A stretch of DNA of 6,441 nucleotides from Clostridia bacterium (GTDB taxonomy: Bacteria; Bacillota_A; Clostridia; Oscillospirales; UBA929). Under the pieces are notes generated by a model. That model was not told the DNA's origin. It made no database searches and worked only from the letters and a program-made list of their open reading frames with translations. The position numbers were made by a program, and so were the translations under genes. Where the stretch lies: assembly GCA_026001245.1 (NCBI GenBank), contig BNZR01000075.1, positions 1 to 6,441 of the forward strand, read 5' to 3'. The stretch's first letter is position 1; each line of letters begins with the position of its first letter. Shown piece by piece: positions 1 to 5,464 of the stretch.

Positions 1-444
1 CACAGACGGGTGCAACTCGCCCATTATCCCAACGCAACGCCCGTCAACGGACACGGCGGCGCGGCGGCCGGGGTGGAACGACGGGTGTGTGGCCGTCTCC
101 GCGTTGAAGTCGAGTTGCAGATTGAAGACCTGCCCCAACTGCTCTACCGCCGCTTTCAGCGAGAAGAAGTCATAGCCGCCGCCGTACGCGCCCAGCGCGA
201 TTTTTGTGGTCTCGGCAGGCAATTTATCCGAGGGCGTGAATACCTTGGCAATCTCGTACAGCCGCGTTTCGATGTTGCGCACGGCGTTGTTGCCGGACAG
301 CATGGTCATTATCGAGGGCAGCATGGCGGCACGCATGATACTTTTGTCCTCGCCCAGCGGGTTTTGCAATTTGACGCTTGGCAACTCCAGCTGACACTTG
401 ACGTAATCGGCGGGGGAGATGAACGAATGAAAGCTATCACAGAA
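1..444 (-). pseudogene. pheT: Phenylalanyl-tRNA synthetase beta chain (PheT), internal fragment lacking its N-terminal half
   Basis: The minus-strand reading frame whose last codon is at positions 3-1 gives an uninterrupted protein with PheT landmarks in the right order: SFISPADY, then NPLGEDKSIMRAAMLPS, then LYEIAKVF, YGGGYDFFSLKAAVEQL, HPSFHPGRRAAV and GIMGELHPSV. These belong to the synthetase-like core in the second half of the roughly 800-residue beta chain of the alpha2-beta2 enzyme that charges tRNA-Phe. The C-terminal part runs off the left edge. The upstream part is absent: recognisable similarity stops around 425-440, and the next bases are the ribosome-binding site of ireB on the other strand. 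No ATG lies at the truncated end; the first in-frame Met is inside the NPLGED region. About 450-500 N-terminal residues appear to be missing, so this piece cannot be a working PheT. It is a rearrangement remnant or an assembly junction. Identity as PheT is firm; the cause of the truncation is unknown. Confidence 0.85.
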
Positions 445-461
445 TAAAGGAGGGTATGAAG

Positions 462-704
462 ATGCAGGAAACCCGCAAATTCGCTGTTGTGGACGACCAC
501 AGCGTTGAGCTTTACAACGCCCTCAGCGCGGTTTTTGACGCGCTGGAGGAAAAGAGCTACAACCCCATAGATCAAATAGTGGGGTACTTGCTCTCCCAGG
601 ACCCAACATATATAACCAGCCATCGCGGGGCGCGCAACATCATCACGCGCCTGGACAGGGACGAAATATTACAGATGTTACTGAAAAGTTACTTGGGCAA
701 GTAA
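462..704 (+). CDS. ireB: IreB family regulatory phosphoprotein
   Basis: An 80-residue cytoplasmic protein matching the IreB/YrzL (UPF0297) family along its whole length. Visible landmarks are ETRKF near the N-terminus, the core ALEEKSYNPIDQIVGYLLSQDP, then YITSHRGARNIITRLDRDE and a C-terminal LLKSYL. In Enterococcus faecalis, IreB is phosphorylated on N-terminal threonines by the PASTA kinase IreK and affects cephalosporin resistance. Thr4 here, in ETRKF, is the likely counterpart of such a site (inference). The start is set at 462 because the AAGGAGGG at 447-454 is only one base from the ATG at 456 but seven bases from the ATG at 462. In many Firmicutes ireB lies between alaS and ruvX; neither is here. 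A fragment of pheT is fused head-on upstream and an unrelated promoter follows, so the usual operon is broken. No promoter is visible upstream within the pheT piece. Confidence 0.93.
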   Translation: MQETRKFAVVDDHSVELYNALSAVFDALEEKSYNPIDQIVGYLLSQDPTYITSHRGARNIITRLDRDEILQMLLKSYLGK

Positions 705-709
705 CTTTT
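684..709 (+). other. AT-rich hairpin spanning the ireB stop codon
   Basis: Positions 684-695 and 698-709 are perfect inverted copies of 12 bases (AAAAGTTACTTG and its complement). The ireB stop TAA at 702-704 lies in the right arm. Only a CTTTTC follows and the stem is AT-rich, so this would be a weak terminator or an mRNA 3'-end stabiliser placed in front of the stronger terminator at 729-765. Confidence 0.4.
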
Positions 710-728
710 CTAAGGCCGATTTTCCTTG

Positions 729-765
729 CGGCGACAGGATTATTCCTGTTGCCGTAAATTTTTTT
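729..765 (+). terminator. Intrinsic terminator of ireB
   Basis: An 11-bp stem (729-739 with 744-754, CGGCGACAGGA against TCCTGTTGCCG, one G-U pair) has the loop TTAT and is followed by a run of seven T at 759-765. It separates ireB from the next transcription unit, whose promoter begins twelve bases later. Confidence 0.85.
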
Positions 766-776
766 CGTAAAAAGTG

Positions 777-805
777 TTGACAAAGTTCGAAATATATGTT
801 ACAAT
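777..805 (+). promoter_or_regulatory. Sigma-70/SigA promoter of the hypothetical-nlpC operon
   Basis: A consensus -35 box TTGACA (777-782), a 17-base spacer and a -10 box TACAAT (800-805, five of six consensus bases) stand directly behind the ireB terminator. Transcription would start near 812, leaving a short leader before the TTG start at 840. No operator-like repeat is obvious, so expression is probably constitutive (inference). Confidence 0.88.
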
Positions 806-839
806 TCGGTTACAACTTTTTTGAGAGGAGCGTGAGGTA

Positions 840-1142
840 TTGGCGAAACCGAAGGAGGGCGAGGGGCTTGTGTTCAAGGGTCGGCCGCTTATGCGGTTGG
901 GCAAGTTGCTCTATTACGGAAGCATGGCGGAAAAATACATCATCATGATGCAAATCCTTGACACCAAGAACGCGGGCAAAAACAAAGACATCGAGGTAGC
1001 AAGCCGCGTGTCTGTGCAACTACAGCTAACGTCTCCCGACTTAAAGGCCAAGGATCGCGTGGTCAAGAAGGGCGAAAAAGACGGATTATACTCGGCGATG
1101 GATCTGGCGCACGTGTGGCTGGATCGCGCCCTTAAAGCTTAA
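840..1142 (+). CDS. Small conserved hypothetical protein (Clostridia type)
   Basis: A 100-residue soluble, lysine-rich protein with no signal peptide, membrane segment or cysteine. Recognisable stretches are LVFKGRPLMRLGKLLYYGSM, EKYIIMMQI, VSVQLQLTSPDL, DRVVKKGEKDGLYSAMDLAHVWLDRAL. From memory, similar small uncharacterised proteins (KGKPL...YYG...KYIIMLQI...GLY.ALD.A..WL) occur in Clostridia, sometimes near ireB; I cannot name a family or a function. The start is a TTG: GAGAGGAG at 823-830 is nine bases upstream and no in-frame ATG fits better. A strong promoter lies just upstream, and the secreted NlpC/P60 gene follows after ten bases, so the two are co-transcribed. That suggests a housekeeping role linked to envelope growth, but this rests on location only. 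Confidence 0.8.
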   Translation: MAKPKEGEGLVFKGRPLMRLGKLLYYGSMAEKYIIMMQILDTKNAGKNKDIEVASRVSVQLQLTSPDLKAKDRVVKKGEKDGLYSAMDLAHVWLDRALKA

Positions 1143-1152
1143 TGGAGGATCT

Positions 1153-2196
1153 ATGAGGAAATTTCTTGTTTCGGCACTGCTAACGGCAACACTCTTGGCA
1201 TTGACAATCACAGCGTCTCTGGCCGCCGAGGCCTACTTAGGCGAGGTTAACGCCGAGGGCGTAAACTTCCGCGAAGCCCCCGCCGCAAACGCGAAAATCA
1301 TAACCGAATTTGCCGGCGGCACAGAGCTTCTTATCACCGACACGGCGACAAAAAGCGGCCACACATGGTACGAGGTATCCAACGGCGACAAGCTGGGCTA
1401 TGTCTCGGCAAACTACATAACAATCCTTGAGGATAACGACTTTGACGCAGTTGACGGCGTGGTTTATGGTTCAAACGTCAACGTGCGTATCGCCCCCACA
1501 ACCAACGCAAAGGCGTTCGCAAGCCTGAACCAAAACACCAAAGTTGCGATAGTCGGAACGTTTTTAGGCTGGTACAAAATCGACTTGGGCGACGGCACCA
1601 CGGGCTATATGCACCCCAATATGATCAAGACCACCGCCGCCGCGAAAGCGGCTGAGGTCAAGGCCGCCGCCGAAAAAGCCGCGGCGGATGCCGCCGCCAA
1701 GGCCGCGAAAGCCGCCGCCGATAAGGCCGCAAAGGCCGCCAAGCAGGTTACGGTTGTCGCCCCTGTAATGGAAGCCGCGCCCGCCCCCGTCGCCGATTCC
1801 GCCGCGACCTCCGGCACCCGCGCCGAGCTTGTGGCGTTCGCCCTGCAGTACAAAGGCGCACGGTATGTCTACGGCTCGATGAACCCCGCAGTCGGCTTCG
1901 ACTGCTCCGGCTTTACATCGTATGTATTCAAGCACTTCGGCTACTCGCTTAACCGTTCATCGTCCGGCCAGCTGGCCAACGGCGTTAAGATCAGCAAATC
2001 CGAGCTTCAGCCGGGCGACCTGCTGTTGTTTCGCGACACCAAGGTAGGGTCGGCGGCGGCCACCCACGCGGGGCTGTACATCGGCGACGGTTTGATGATT
2101 CACGCCTCCGGCAAAAAGACCGGCGTAAAGATTGACAGCATCAACTCCGCGTACTACATCTCCTGTTTCGTAGGCGCAAGACGCATACTCCCGTAA
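1153..2196 (+). CDS. Secreted SH3b-SH3b-NlpC/P60 peptidoglycan endopeptidase
   Basis: A 347-residue exported cell-wall hydrolase. Residues 1-24 form a signal peptide (MRKF, a hydrophobic core, and a cleavage site after SLA). Two bacterial SH3 domains follow at about 27-92 (GVNFREAP, WYEVSNGDKLGYVSANYI) and 103-160 (NVNVRIAPT, GWYKIDLGDGTTGYMHPNMI); these usually hold such enzymes on peptidoglycan. Residues 161-197 are an Ala/Lys linker. The NlpC/P60 catalytic domain fills about 222-347, with nucleophile Cys251 in FDCSGF, His305 in THAGLYIG, and a further His317 in MIHASG. The family cuts the D-gamma-glutamyl to diamino-acid bond of stem peptides during wall growth or cell separation. GGAGG at 1144-1148 precedes the ATG by four bases, which is close but acceptable. 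It is the second gene of the operon starting at 777; its terminator lies beyond the mobile-element boundary. All key residues are present. Confidence 0.93.
   Translation: MRKFLVSALLTATLLALTITASLAAEAYLGEVNAEGVNFREAPAANAKIITEFAGGTELLITDTATKSGHTWYEVSNGDKLGYVSANYITILEDNDFDAVDGVVYGSNVNVRIAPTTNAKAFASLNQNTKVAIVGTFLGWYKIDLGDGTTGYMHPNMIKTTAAAKAAEVKAAAEKAAADAAAKAAKAAADKAAKAAKQVTVVAPVMEAAPAPVADSAATSGTRAELVAFALQYKGARYVYGSMNPAVGFDCSGFTSYVFKHFGYSLNRSSSGQLANGVKISKSELQPGDLLLFRDTKVGSAAATHAGLYIGDGLMIHASGKKTGVKIDSINSAYYISCFVGARRILP
1633..1743 (+). repeat. Ala/Lys-rich low-complexity linker coding repeat
   Basis: The DNA coding for residues 161-197 of the NlpC/P60 protein is an irregular tandem of AAGGCCGCC-like units, giving KAA/AAEKAAADAAAK patterns. 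It forms a charged helical or flexible spacer between the wall-binding SH3b domains and the catalytic domain. Such a tract can change length by slippage. Confidence 0.75.
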
Positions 2197-2200
2197 GGCA

Positions 2201-2230
2201 AAAAATAAAAGCCGCCCCGCTCGGGGGCGG
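2201..2230 (-). terminator. GC-rich intrinsic terminator with T-tract only on the minus side
   Basis: CCGCCCC (2212-2218) pairs with GGGGCGG (2224-2230). Read on the minus strand, the stem is followed by CTTTTATTTTTTG, a proper terminator that would stop transcription leaving the recombinase gene. Read on the plus strand, the expected T-run is absent: TGACGCAAG follows. The layout looks like half of a former bidirectional terminator behind nlpC, cut by the element. Confidence 0.75.
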
Positions 2231-2254
2231 TGACGCAAGAAAACAAATAGCGGC

Positions 2255-2294
2255 AAATCGGTGTAGCGGTCACGCTACGCCGATTTTCTTTTGT
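2255..2294 (+). terminator. Terminator hairpin at the element edge, overlapping the recombinase stop codon
   Basis: A 14-bp stem (2255-2268 with 2273-2286, AAATCGGTGTAGCG against CGCTACGCCGATTT) has a four-base loop and is followed by TTTTCTTTTGTTT on the plus strand. The single imperfect pair (T2262 with G2279) is a tolerated G-U in plus-strand RNA but an A-C mismatch in minus-strand RNA, so the plus strand is the likely working direction. It would end the nlpC transcript. The recombinase stop codon (2270-2272, minus) lies in the loop. Confidence 0.7.
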
Positions 2295-4054
2295 TTGGGG
2301 TGGCTTTGAGCGTTCTCAACAACCTCCCCAAAGTCGAACGCACCGATAAAGTTATAGACAATCTCAATCTCCCGCGTCTTGGATTTCCTATCCATTGCGG
2401 ATACATAGATTTTGTCGATAAACTCTCGTAGCACGGTCGCGTCCAACGTCTGTAAGTCGGTGTACTTCTTTGTCGCGGCAATAAAGTTCTTGACATTGCC
2501 CTTTTTCTGCTCCTGCCCTTTGAGGTCTTTGCGTAGCGCGTCGGCGGTGGCTTTCAGATTGCTCTGCTCACGCTCGTAATCGCCGGACAGCTTGATAAAG
2601 CGCTCGTCGGTCAGTTTCCCGCTGATATTGTCCTCGTACAGACGCTTGATGATGTTGTCCAGTTCTGTAATCCGTTTTTCGGACTGTTCCAACGTGCCGC
2701 GCTTCTTGGCAAGCTCCCTGTCCTGTTCCCGCAAGCTGATGTCCGCCGCTTCACGGATAAACTCGCTCTCGTACCGCGACACATAGCCTATCGCCTCCCG
2801 CAAGTTCCGCAATACGATTTCTTCCAATACCACGTTGCGGATTGTGTGCGTGGTGCAGTTCCCGCGATTGCTACGATAAGTGGAACAAATGAAGTGTTCC
2901 TGCCGTTTTTCAAAAGCGTTTGCGCGGCATTGGTACAGTTTCGCGCCGCAGTCCGCACAGAACAGTAAGCCGGAGAACATACCCATTTCGCCCATGCGCG
3001 TGGGTCGCCGCCGTGACTGCCGTAAGTTCTGTACAATCAAAAAGACGCTTTCTTCGATTATCGGCTCATGCGTATTCTCGAATATCAGCCACTTGTCGGG
3101 GTCGTTTGCCAGTTTTTTCTTACTCTTGTACGATTGCTTTATCGTGCGGAAATTCACCGTATGCCCTAAGTATTCTACTCGCTCCAGTATGTCGGATACA
3201 ACCTCGTTGCACCACATACACGGGTCTTTGGGCGATTTGGACGATACGGGCAACCCCTTTTCTCTCATGTGTACGGACGGCGTGACGATACCGCTTGCGT
3301 GTAGCCACTTGGCAATCTGTGTCGGCCCCATACCGTCCACACAAAGAGAAAAAATCTTTTGAATGACGGCGGCTGCTTCCTCGTCGATAATCCAACGCTT
3401 TTTATTGCCGGGGTCTTTCATGTAGCCGTAGGGCGGTGTTGTACAGAGGTGTTCGCCGCTCTTGCCCTTGTTCTGAAACGTGGCGCGGACTTTCTTGCTC
3501 GTATCGCGGGCGTACATCTCGTTAAACACATTGCGTATCGCGGTAAACTCATTATCGCCGCGTGTGCTGTCCACGCCGTCGTTGACGGCGACGAAATGAA
3601 CGCCGAAGTCGGGAAACAGAATATCCGTGTACATTCCCACTTGCAGATAATCACGCCCGAAACGGCTCATGTCCTTTACGATAACTCGGACAATTTTACC
3701 CGCCTTGATGTCGGTAAGCATACGCTGAAAACCGGGTCTTTGAAAATTCGTACCAGAGTAACCGTCATCTTCGTCATAATGGCGAAAGGCGGTATAACCA
3801 TGGTCGCGGCAATAGCGTTCCAGTATCTTCTTTTGGTTCGCTATGCTGTTGCTCTCGCCGTCCATTTTGTCCTCTTGGGAAAGTCGCTCATACAGGGCGG
3901 TTATGCCCTCTTGCTCATCTTTTTGAGGCTTGGCGTATGCGTGGAATTGCAGAACATTGTCGCGGACAATAGCGCGGGTCGCCGCTCCCATCGGCGCGGC
4001 ACTCTCTATTTTCTGATATGTGATATTGTCAAGGTACGTCTTTTGGTTGTCCAT
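2270..4054 (-). CDS. Large serine recombinase, TnpX/TndX type
   Basis: A 594-residue site-specific recombinase that excises and integrates the element by double-strand cleavage through a 5'-phosphoserine link. The resolvase domain starts at about residue 50; Ser59 in YERLSQED is the predicted nucleophile, and VIVKDMSRFGRD (124-135) supplies active-site Arg131 and Arg134. A recombinase domain follows at about 205-345 (PPYGYM, GPTQIAKWLHASGI), then a zinc ribbon with Cys366, Cys369, Cys390 and Cys400, a long coiled coil at about 432-520, and a C-terminal DUF4368-like segment (about 523-580) as in TnpX-type proteins. The start at 4054 is chosen for the GGGAGG six bases upstream, rather than a longer frame reaching 4102. 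An extension of about 50 residues precedes the catalytic domain, longer than in typical TnpX. It is the last gene of the element and faces the nlpC boundary; the frame is intact, so it is probably active. Confidence 0.95.
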   Translation of the reverse strand: MDNQKTYLDNITYQKIESAAPMGAATRAIVRDNVLQFHAYAKPQKDEQEGITALYERLSQEDKMDGESNSIANQKKILERYCRDHGYTAFRHYDEDDGYSGTNFQRPGFQRMLTDIKAGKIVRVIVKDMSRFGRDYLQVGMYTDILFPDFGVHFVAVNDGVDSTRGDNEFTAIRNVFNEMYARDTSKKVRATFQNKGKSGEHLCTTPPYGYMKDPGNKKRWIIDEEAAAVIQKIFSLCVDGMGPTQIAKWLHASGIVTPSVHMREKGLPVSSKSPKDPCMWCNEVVSDILERVEYLGHTVNFRTIKQSYKSKKKLANDPDKWLIFENTHEPIIEESVFLIVQNLRQSRRRPTRMGEMGMFSGLLFCADCGAKLYQCRANAFEKRQEHFICSTYRSNRGNCTTHTIRNVVLEEIVLRNLREAIGYVSRYESEFIREAADISLREQDRELAKKRGTLEQSEKRITELDNIIKRLYEDNISGKLTDERFIKLSGDYEREQSNLKATADALRKDLKGQEQKKGNVKNFIAATKKYTDLQTLDATVLREFIDKIYVSAMDRKSKTREIEIVYNFIGAFDFGEVVENAQSHPKQKKIGVA

Positions 4055-4072
4055 GTTTGCCTCCCTAATTCC

Positions 4073-4128
4073 GGCAAACGGACAACGGGATAAGCACAAC
4101 ACTATTATAGCACAAATCCCGGCGTTTG
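4073..4128. repeat. Interrupted inverted repeat around the recombinase promoter
   Basis: CAAACG (4075-4080) and CGGGAT (4086-4091) are matched in reverse by ATCCCG (4116-4121) and CGTTTG (4123-4128). The spacing between half-elements is unequal (five bases against one). The -10 box sits between the arms, and GCACAA occurs twice inside (4094-4099, 4110-4115). It could be an operator for a regulator or for the recombinase itself, or an RNA fold in the leader. Confidence 0.5.
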
Positions 4129-4132
4129 TCTG
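4104..4132 (-). promoter_or_regulatory. Promoter of the recombinase gene
   Basis: On the minus strand the -10 box is a perfect TATAAT (4109-4104), with CAGACA (4132-4127, four of six -35 consensus bases) 17 bases upstream. Transcription would start near 4097, about 45 bases before the ATG. The promoter lies inside the inverted repeat at 4073-4128, which makes controlled expression likely. Confidence 0.7.
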
Positions 4133-4140
4133 CCTAAATT

Positions 4141-4308
4141 TTATTTTTTGTCATTTTGACGGGTGACTTCTTTTCGTATCAAGCGGCGCACTTTCGCCGC
4201 CGCGCTCTCGGTCGCGCCGTCCTTGACGGCGGCTTTTACAATGTATCTCGTTTCACCGATTATGTACTCGCGCACCACGGGAAACAGTATAGGCTTCATA
4301 GCTTTCAT
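4141..4308 (-). CDS. tnpW: Transposon-encoded TnpW family small protein
   Basis: A 55-residue basic protein. The central REYIIGETRYIVKAAVKDGATESAAAKVRRLIRKEV fits the TnpW family: a short beta-rich 'IG.T.YIV' segment followed by a helix ending in RLIRKEV. TnpW-type proteins are encoded beside the large serine recombinase in Tn4451-like and related elements, and their biochemical role is not established. The start at 4308 is preceded by GGAGG at 4319-4323, ten bases away; a longer frame reaching 4383 has no ribosome-binding site and crosses the hairpin at 4365-4381, so it is rejected. The recombinase start lies 86 bases downstream with its own promoter. Confidence 0.82.
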   Translation of the reverse strand: MKAMKPILFPVVREYIIGETRYIVKAAVKDGATESAAAKVRRLIRKEVTRQNDKK

Positions 4309-4364
4309 AATCGTAAAACCTCCATGTAGTTTGTTCCTGGGAAAAAGCAAAAGCAAAATCGGAC

Positions 4365-4381
4365 GGCTACAATTAGTAGCC
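4365..4381 (-). terminator. Hairpin with spaced T-tracts upstream of tnpW (possible attenuator)
   Basis: GGCTAC (4365-4370) and GTAGCC (4376-4381) form a six-bp stem with a five-base loop. On the minus strand it is followed, after five bases, by ATTTTGCTTTTGCTTTTT. This could be a weak terminator or attenuator between the HTH gene and tnpW. The gap before the T-tract lowers confidence. Confidence 0.4.
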
Positions 4382-4398
4382 ACACGGGAGTTTCACCT

Positions 4399-4417
4399 CG
4401 GCATGGTTCTCATGCCG
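4399..4417 (-). other. Perfect hairpin in the tnpW leader
   Basis: CGGCATG (4399-4405) and CATGCCG (4411-4417) form a seven-bp perfect stem with a five-base loop. No T-tract follows on either strand. It is one of three stem-loops in the 284-base spacer between the HTH gene and tnpW. Confidence 0.5.
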
Positions 4418-4474
4418 CCGCCCTCATTGGTTGCGACGCTCTTAACGCTCGACCTGTTGACTGGACGGGAGTAT

Positions 4475-4504
4475 CATTATAACGTATCCGTTTGCTATAT
4501 AATG
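4475..4504. promoter_or_regulatory. Symmetrical pair of -10-like TATAAT boxes
   Basis: CATTATA (4475-4481) and TATAATG (4498-4504) are exact inverted copies, giving a perfect TATAAT on each strand. Each has only CATTAT where a -35 box would be at 17 bases, so neither is a clear promoter. The minus-strand copy could drive tnpW from near 4469. Alternatively the palindrome is a protein-binding site. Confidence 0.4.
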
Positions 4505-4543
4505 CGCGGCGTTATCAACCGCGCTTTCTTTGTCAAAGTGCCG

Positions 4544-4586
4544 CCTGTTGTCGGGAGCGCGGAAAGGGAACGCGCCCCCGTACAGG
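4544..4586 (-). other. Long GC-rich hairpin just after the HTH gene
   Basis: CCTGT (4544-4548) pairs with ACAGG (4582-4586), and CGGGAGCGCG (4552-4561) pairs with CGCGCCCCCG (4571-4580) with one imperfect pair that is G-U only in minus-strand RNA. It starts seven bases after the HTH stop codon. No T-run follows, so it looks like an mRNA 3'-end stabiliser or regulatory fold rather than a classic terminator. Confidence 0.5.
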
Positions 4587-4592
4587 CAAAAA

Positions 4593-4835
4593 TTACGCGG
4601 CTTTGTCGGCGATGTCGAACGTCAGAATCTTGGTTATCAACTTTGTTTCCAGTCTGCGCCGTAGCGTTTCATCAACGTACAAGCGCGGATTTCCGTATTC
4701 GTCAAAGAGCCTCTTGGTAGACAAGACCGTGATGTAACCCGCGTAGTGACACAGAACGGTATCAAGCGCGTCCGCGTCGCCGCTTGCGGCGGCTTCGATA
4801 ACGTCAAACGGCAGTATGCCCTTGTTTTCAGTCAT
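4593..4835 (-). CDS. HTH_16-type regulator (Tn916 Orf8-like conjugative transposon protein)
   Basis: An 80-residue cytoplasmic protein matching the helix-turn-helix conjugative-transposon domain (HTH_16): LPFDVIEAAASGDADALDTVL, then HYAGYITVLSTKRLFDEYGNPRLYVDETLRRRLETKLITKIL. In Tn916-family elements this protein (Orf8) is encoded directly after the sigma-like Orf7, and the pair promotes expression of excision and transfer genes. Here the ATG overlaps the end of the sigma gene by eight bases, in a different frame, and GGAGGAGG at 4845-4852 lies nine bases upstream inside that gene; the two are therefore translationally coupled. The downstream spacer is rich in hairpins. Family assignment is confident; its exact partner and DNA site are not visible. 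Confidence 0.9.
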   Translation of the reverse strand: MTENKGILPFDVIEAAASGDADALDTVLCHYAGYITVLSTKRLFDEYGNPRLYVDETLRRRLETKLITKILTFDIADKAA

Positions 4836-5253
4836 TGGCGTTTTCCTCCTCCATAAAATTTTTAAGTTCCCGTAAAGACCTCGCCCGTCGGTATTGGACG
4901 GTTGAGCGCACCAGTTTCAGCTTGTCCGCGATTTCCGTGTCCGTCATGTCTAGGAAGTAGGACAGCAGGATAATGTCGCGGCGGTCGCACGGCAGGGCGG
5001 CGATTGCCGCCGCTATCGCGTCGTCCTTGACGGCGACAGGATAACCCAACACGTTAAAGTGAACGCTATCCGTGGGGTATTCGTCGAACTTAACAAACTG
5101 CGCTAAGTCTTGCTCTGACAGCGTTGAGAAATTGATTTCACGCTCCCGCCGCCGCTTGTCCTCGGCGTAATGATTACGAGCTTCGTTCCTCAAAACCGTT
5201 TTACAAAAGCTGTCGAAACGGTGCTGTACGCTTTCTTGCGAATAAGGCTCCAT
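4828..5253 (-). CDS. Sigma-70 family-like factor of a mobile element (Tn916 Orf7 type)
   Basis: A 141-residue sigma-like protein. The N-terminal half (QHRFDSFCKTVLRNEARNHYAEDKRRREREI) resembles the short region-2-like part of Orf7-type factors. The C-terminal half (about 83-131, IAALPCDRRDIILLSYFLDMTDTEIADKLKLVRSTVQYRRARSLREL) is a clear sigma region 4 helix-turn-helix that would contact -35 promoter DNA. In Tn916 the homologue activates downstream excision and integration genes with Orf8. The start at 5253 is set by GGAGG at 5261-5265, seven bases upstream. An open frame continues upstream to about 5517 and has an ATG at 5376, but that ATG lies in a hairpin and lacks a ribosome-binding site. 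The unusual 259-base leader between the cargo gene and this start probably governs expression. Confidence 0.9.
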   Translation of the reverse strand: MEPYSQESVQHRFDSFCKTVLRNEARNHYAEDKRRREREINFSTLSEQDLAQFVKFDEYPTDSVHFNVLGYPVAVKDDAIAAAIAALPCDRRDIILLSYFLDMTDTEIADKLKLVRSTVQYRRARSLRELKNFMEEENAND

Positions 5254-5358
5254 GATTTCACCTCCTCTCGCTTTCCGCAAAGGCGGTGACGGATTTCCCC
5301 TTTCGCTACTACAACAAATCTCAACCCCACTTTTGCCAAACCTCGGGGAGAAAATTTC

Positions 5359-5464
5359 AAAAATTTTTTCGGGCATAGAAAAATGCCCGACTGAACAGAG
5401 TTCAATCGAGCGCGAAACTGAAATGTAATTTACTTCACTAAATAATTCATACTCATAGTCGGGC
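5359..5464 (-). promoter_or_regulatory. Attenuator-like leader with competing RNA pairings ahead of the sigma gene
   Basis: In minus-strand RNA, segment 1 GCCCGACT (5464-5457) can pair with segment 2 AGTCGGGC (5392-5385), all eight bases. Segment 2, as TCGGGCAT, can instead pair with segment 3 ATGCCCGA (5376-5369) over eight bases with a six-base loop. Segment 3 is followed by AAAAA and then five T (5363-5359). The two folds exclude each other, which is the layout of a transcription attenuator. A six-codon frame, ATG GGA CAA GCC CGA CTA TGA (5473-5453), covers segment 1 but has no ribosome-binding site. The tail is not a classic T-run because A precedes it, so termination is plausible but not proven. 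Confidence 0.5.

Noticed and set aside
10..447. Plus-strand frame of 145 codons opposite pheT
   Set aside because: It is the antisense shadow of the strongly recognisable PheT frame, has no ribosome-binding site at its start, and resembles no known protein.
309..623. Minus-strand frame of 104 codons across the pheT/ireB boundary
   Set aside because: It is out of frame with PheT and antisense to ireB; the translation has no conserved features.
1564..1935. Minus-strand glycine-rich frame inside nlpC
   Set aside because: It is a by-product of the GCC-rich Ala/Lys linker read on the other strand.
3359..4093. Plus-strand frame of 244 codons opposite the recombinase
   Set aside because: It is antisense to the catalytic domain of a clear serine recombinase, which explains its length; no ribosome-binding site or family match.
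4163..4720. Plus-strand frame of 185 codons across tnpW and the HTH gene
   Set aside because: It overlaps two well-supported minus-strand genes and crosses several hairpins; the translation looks random.
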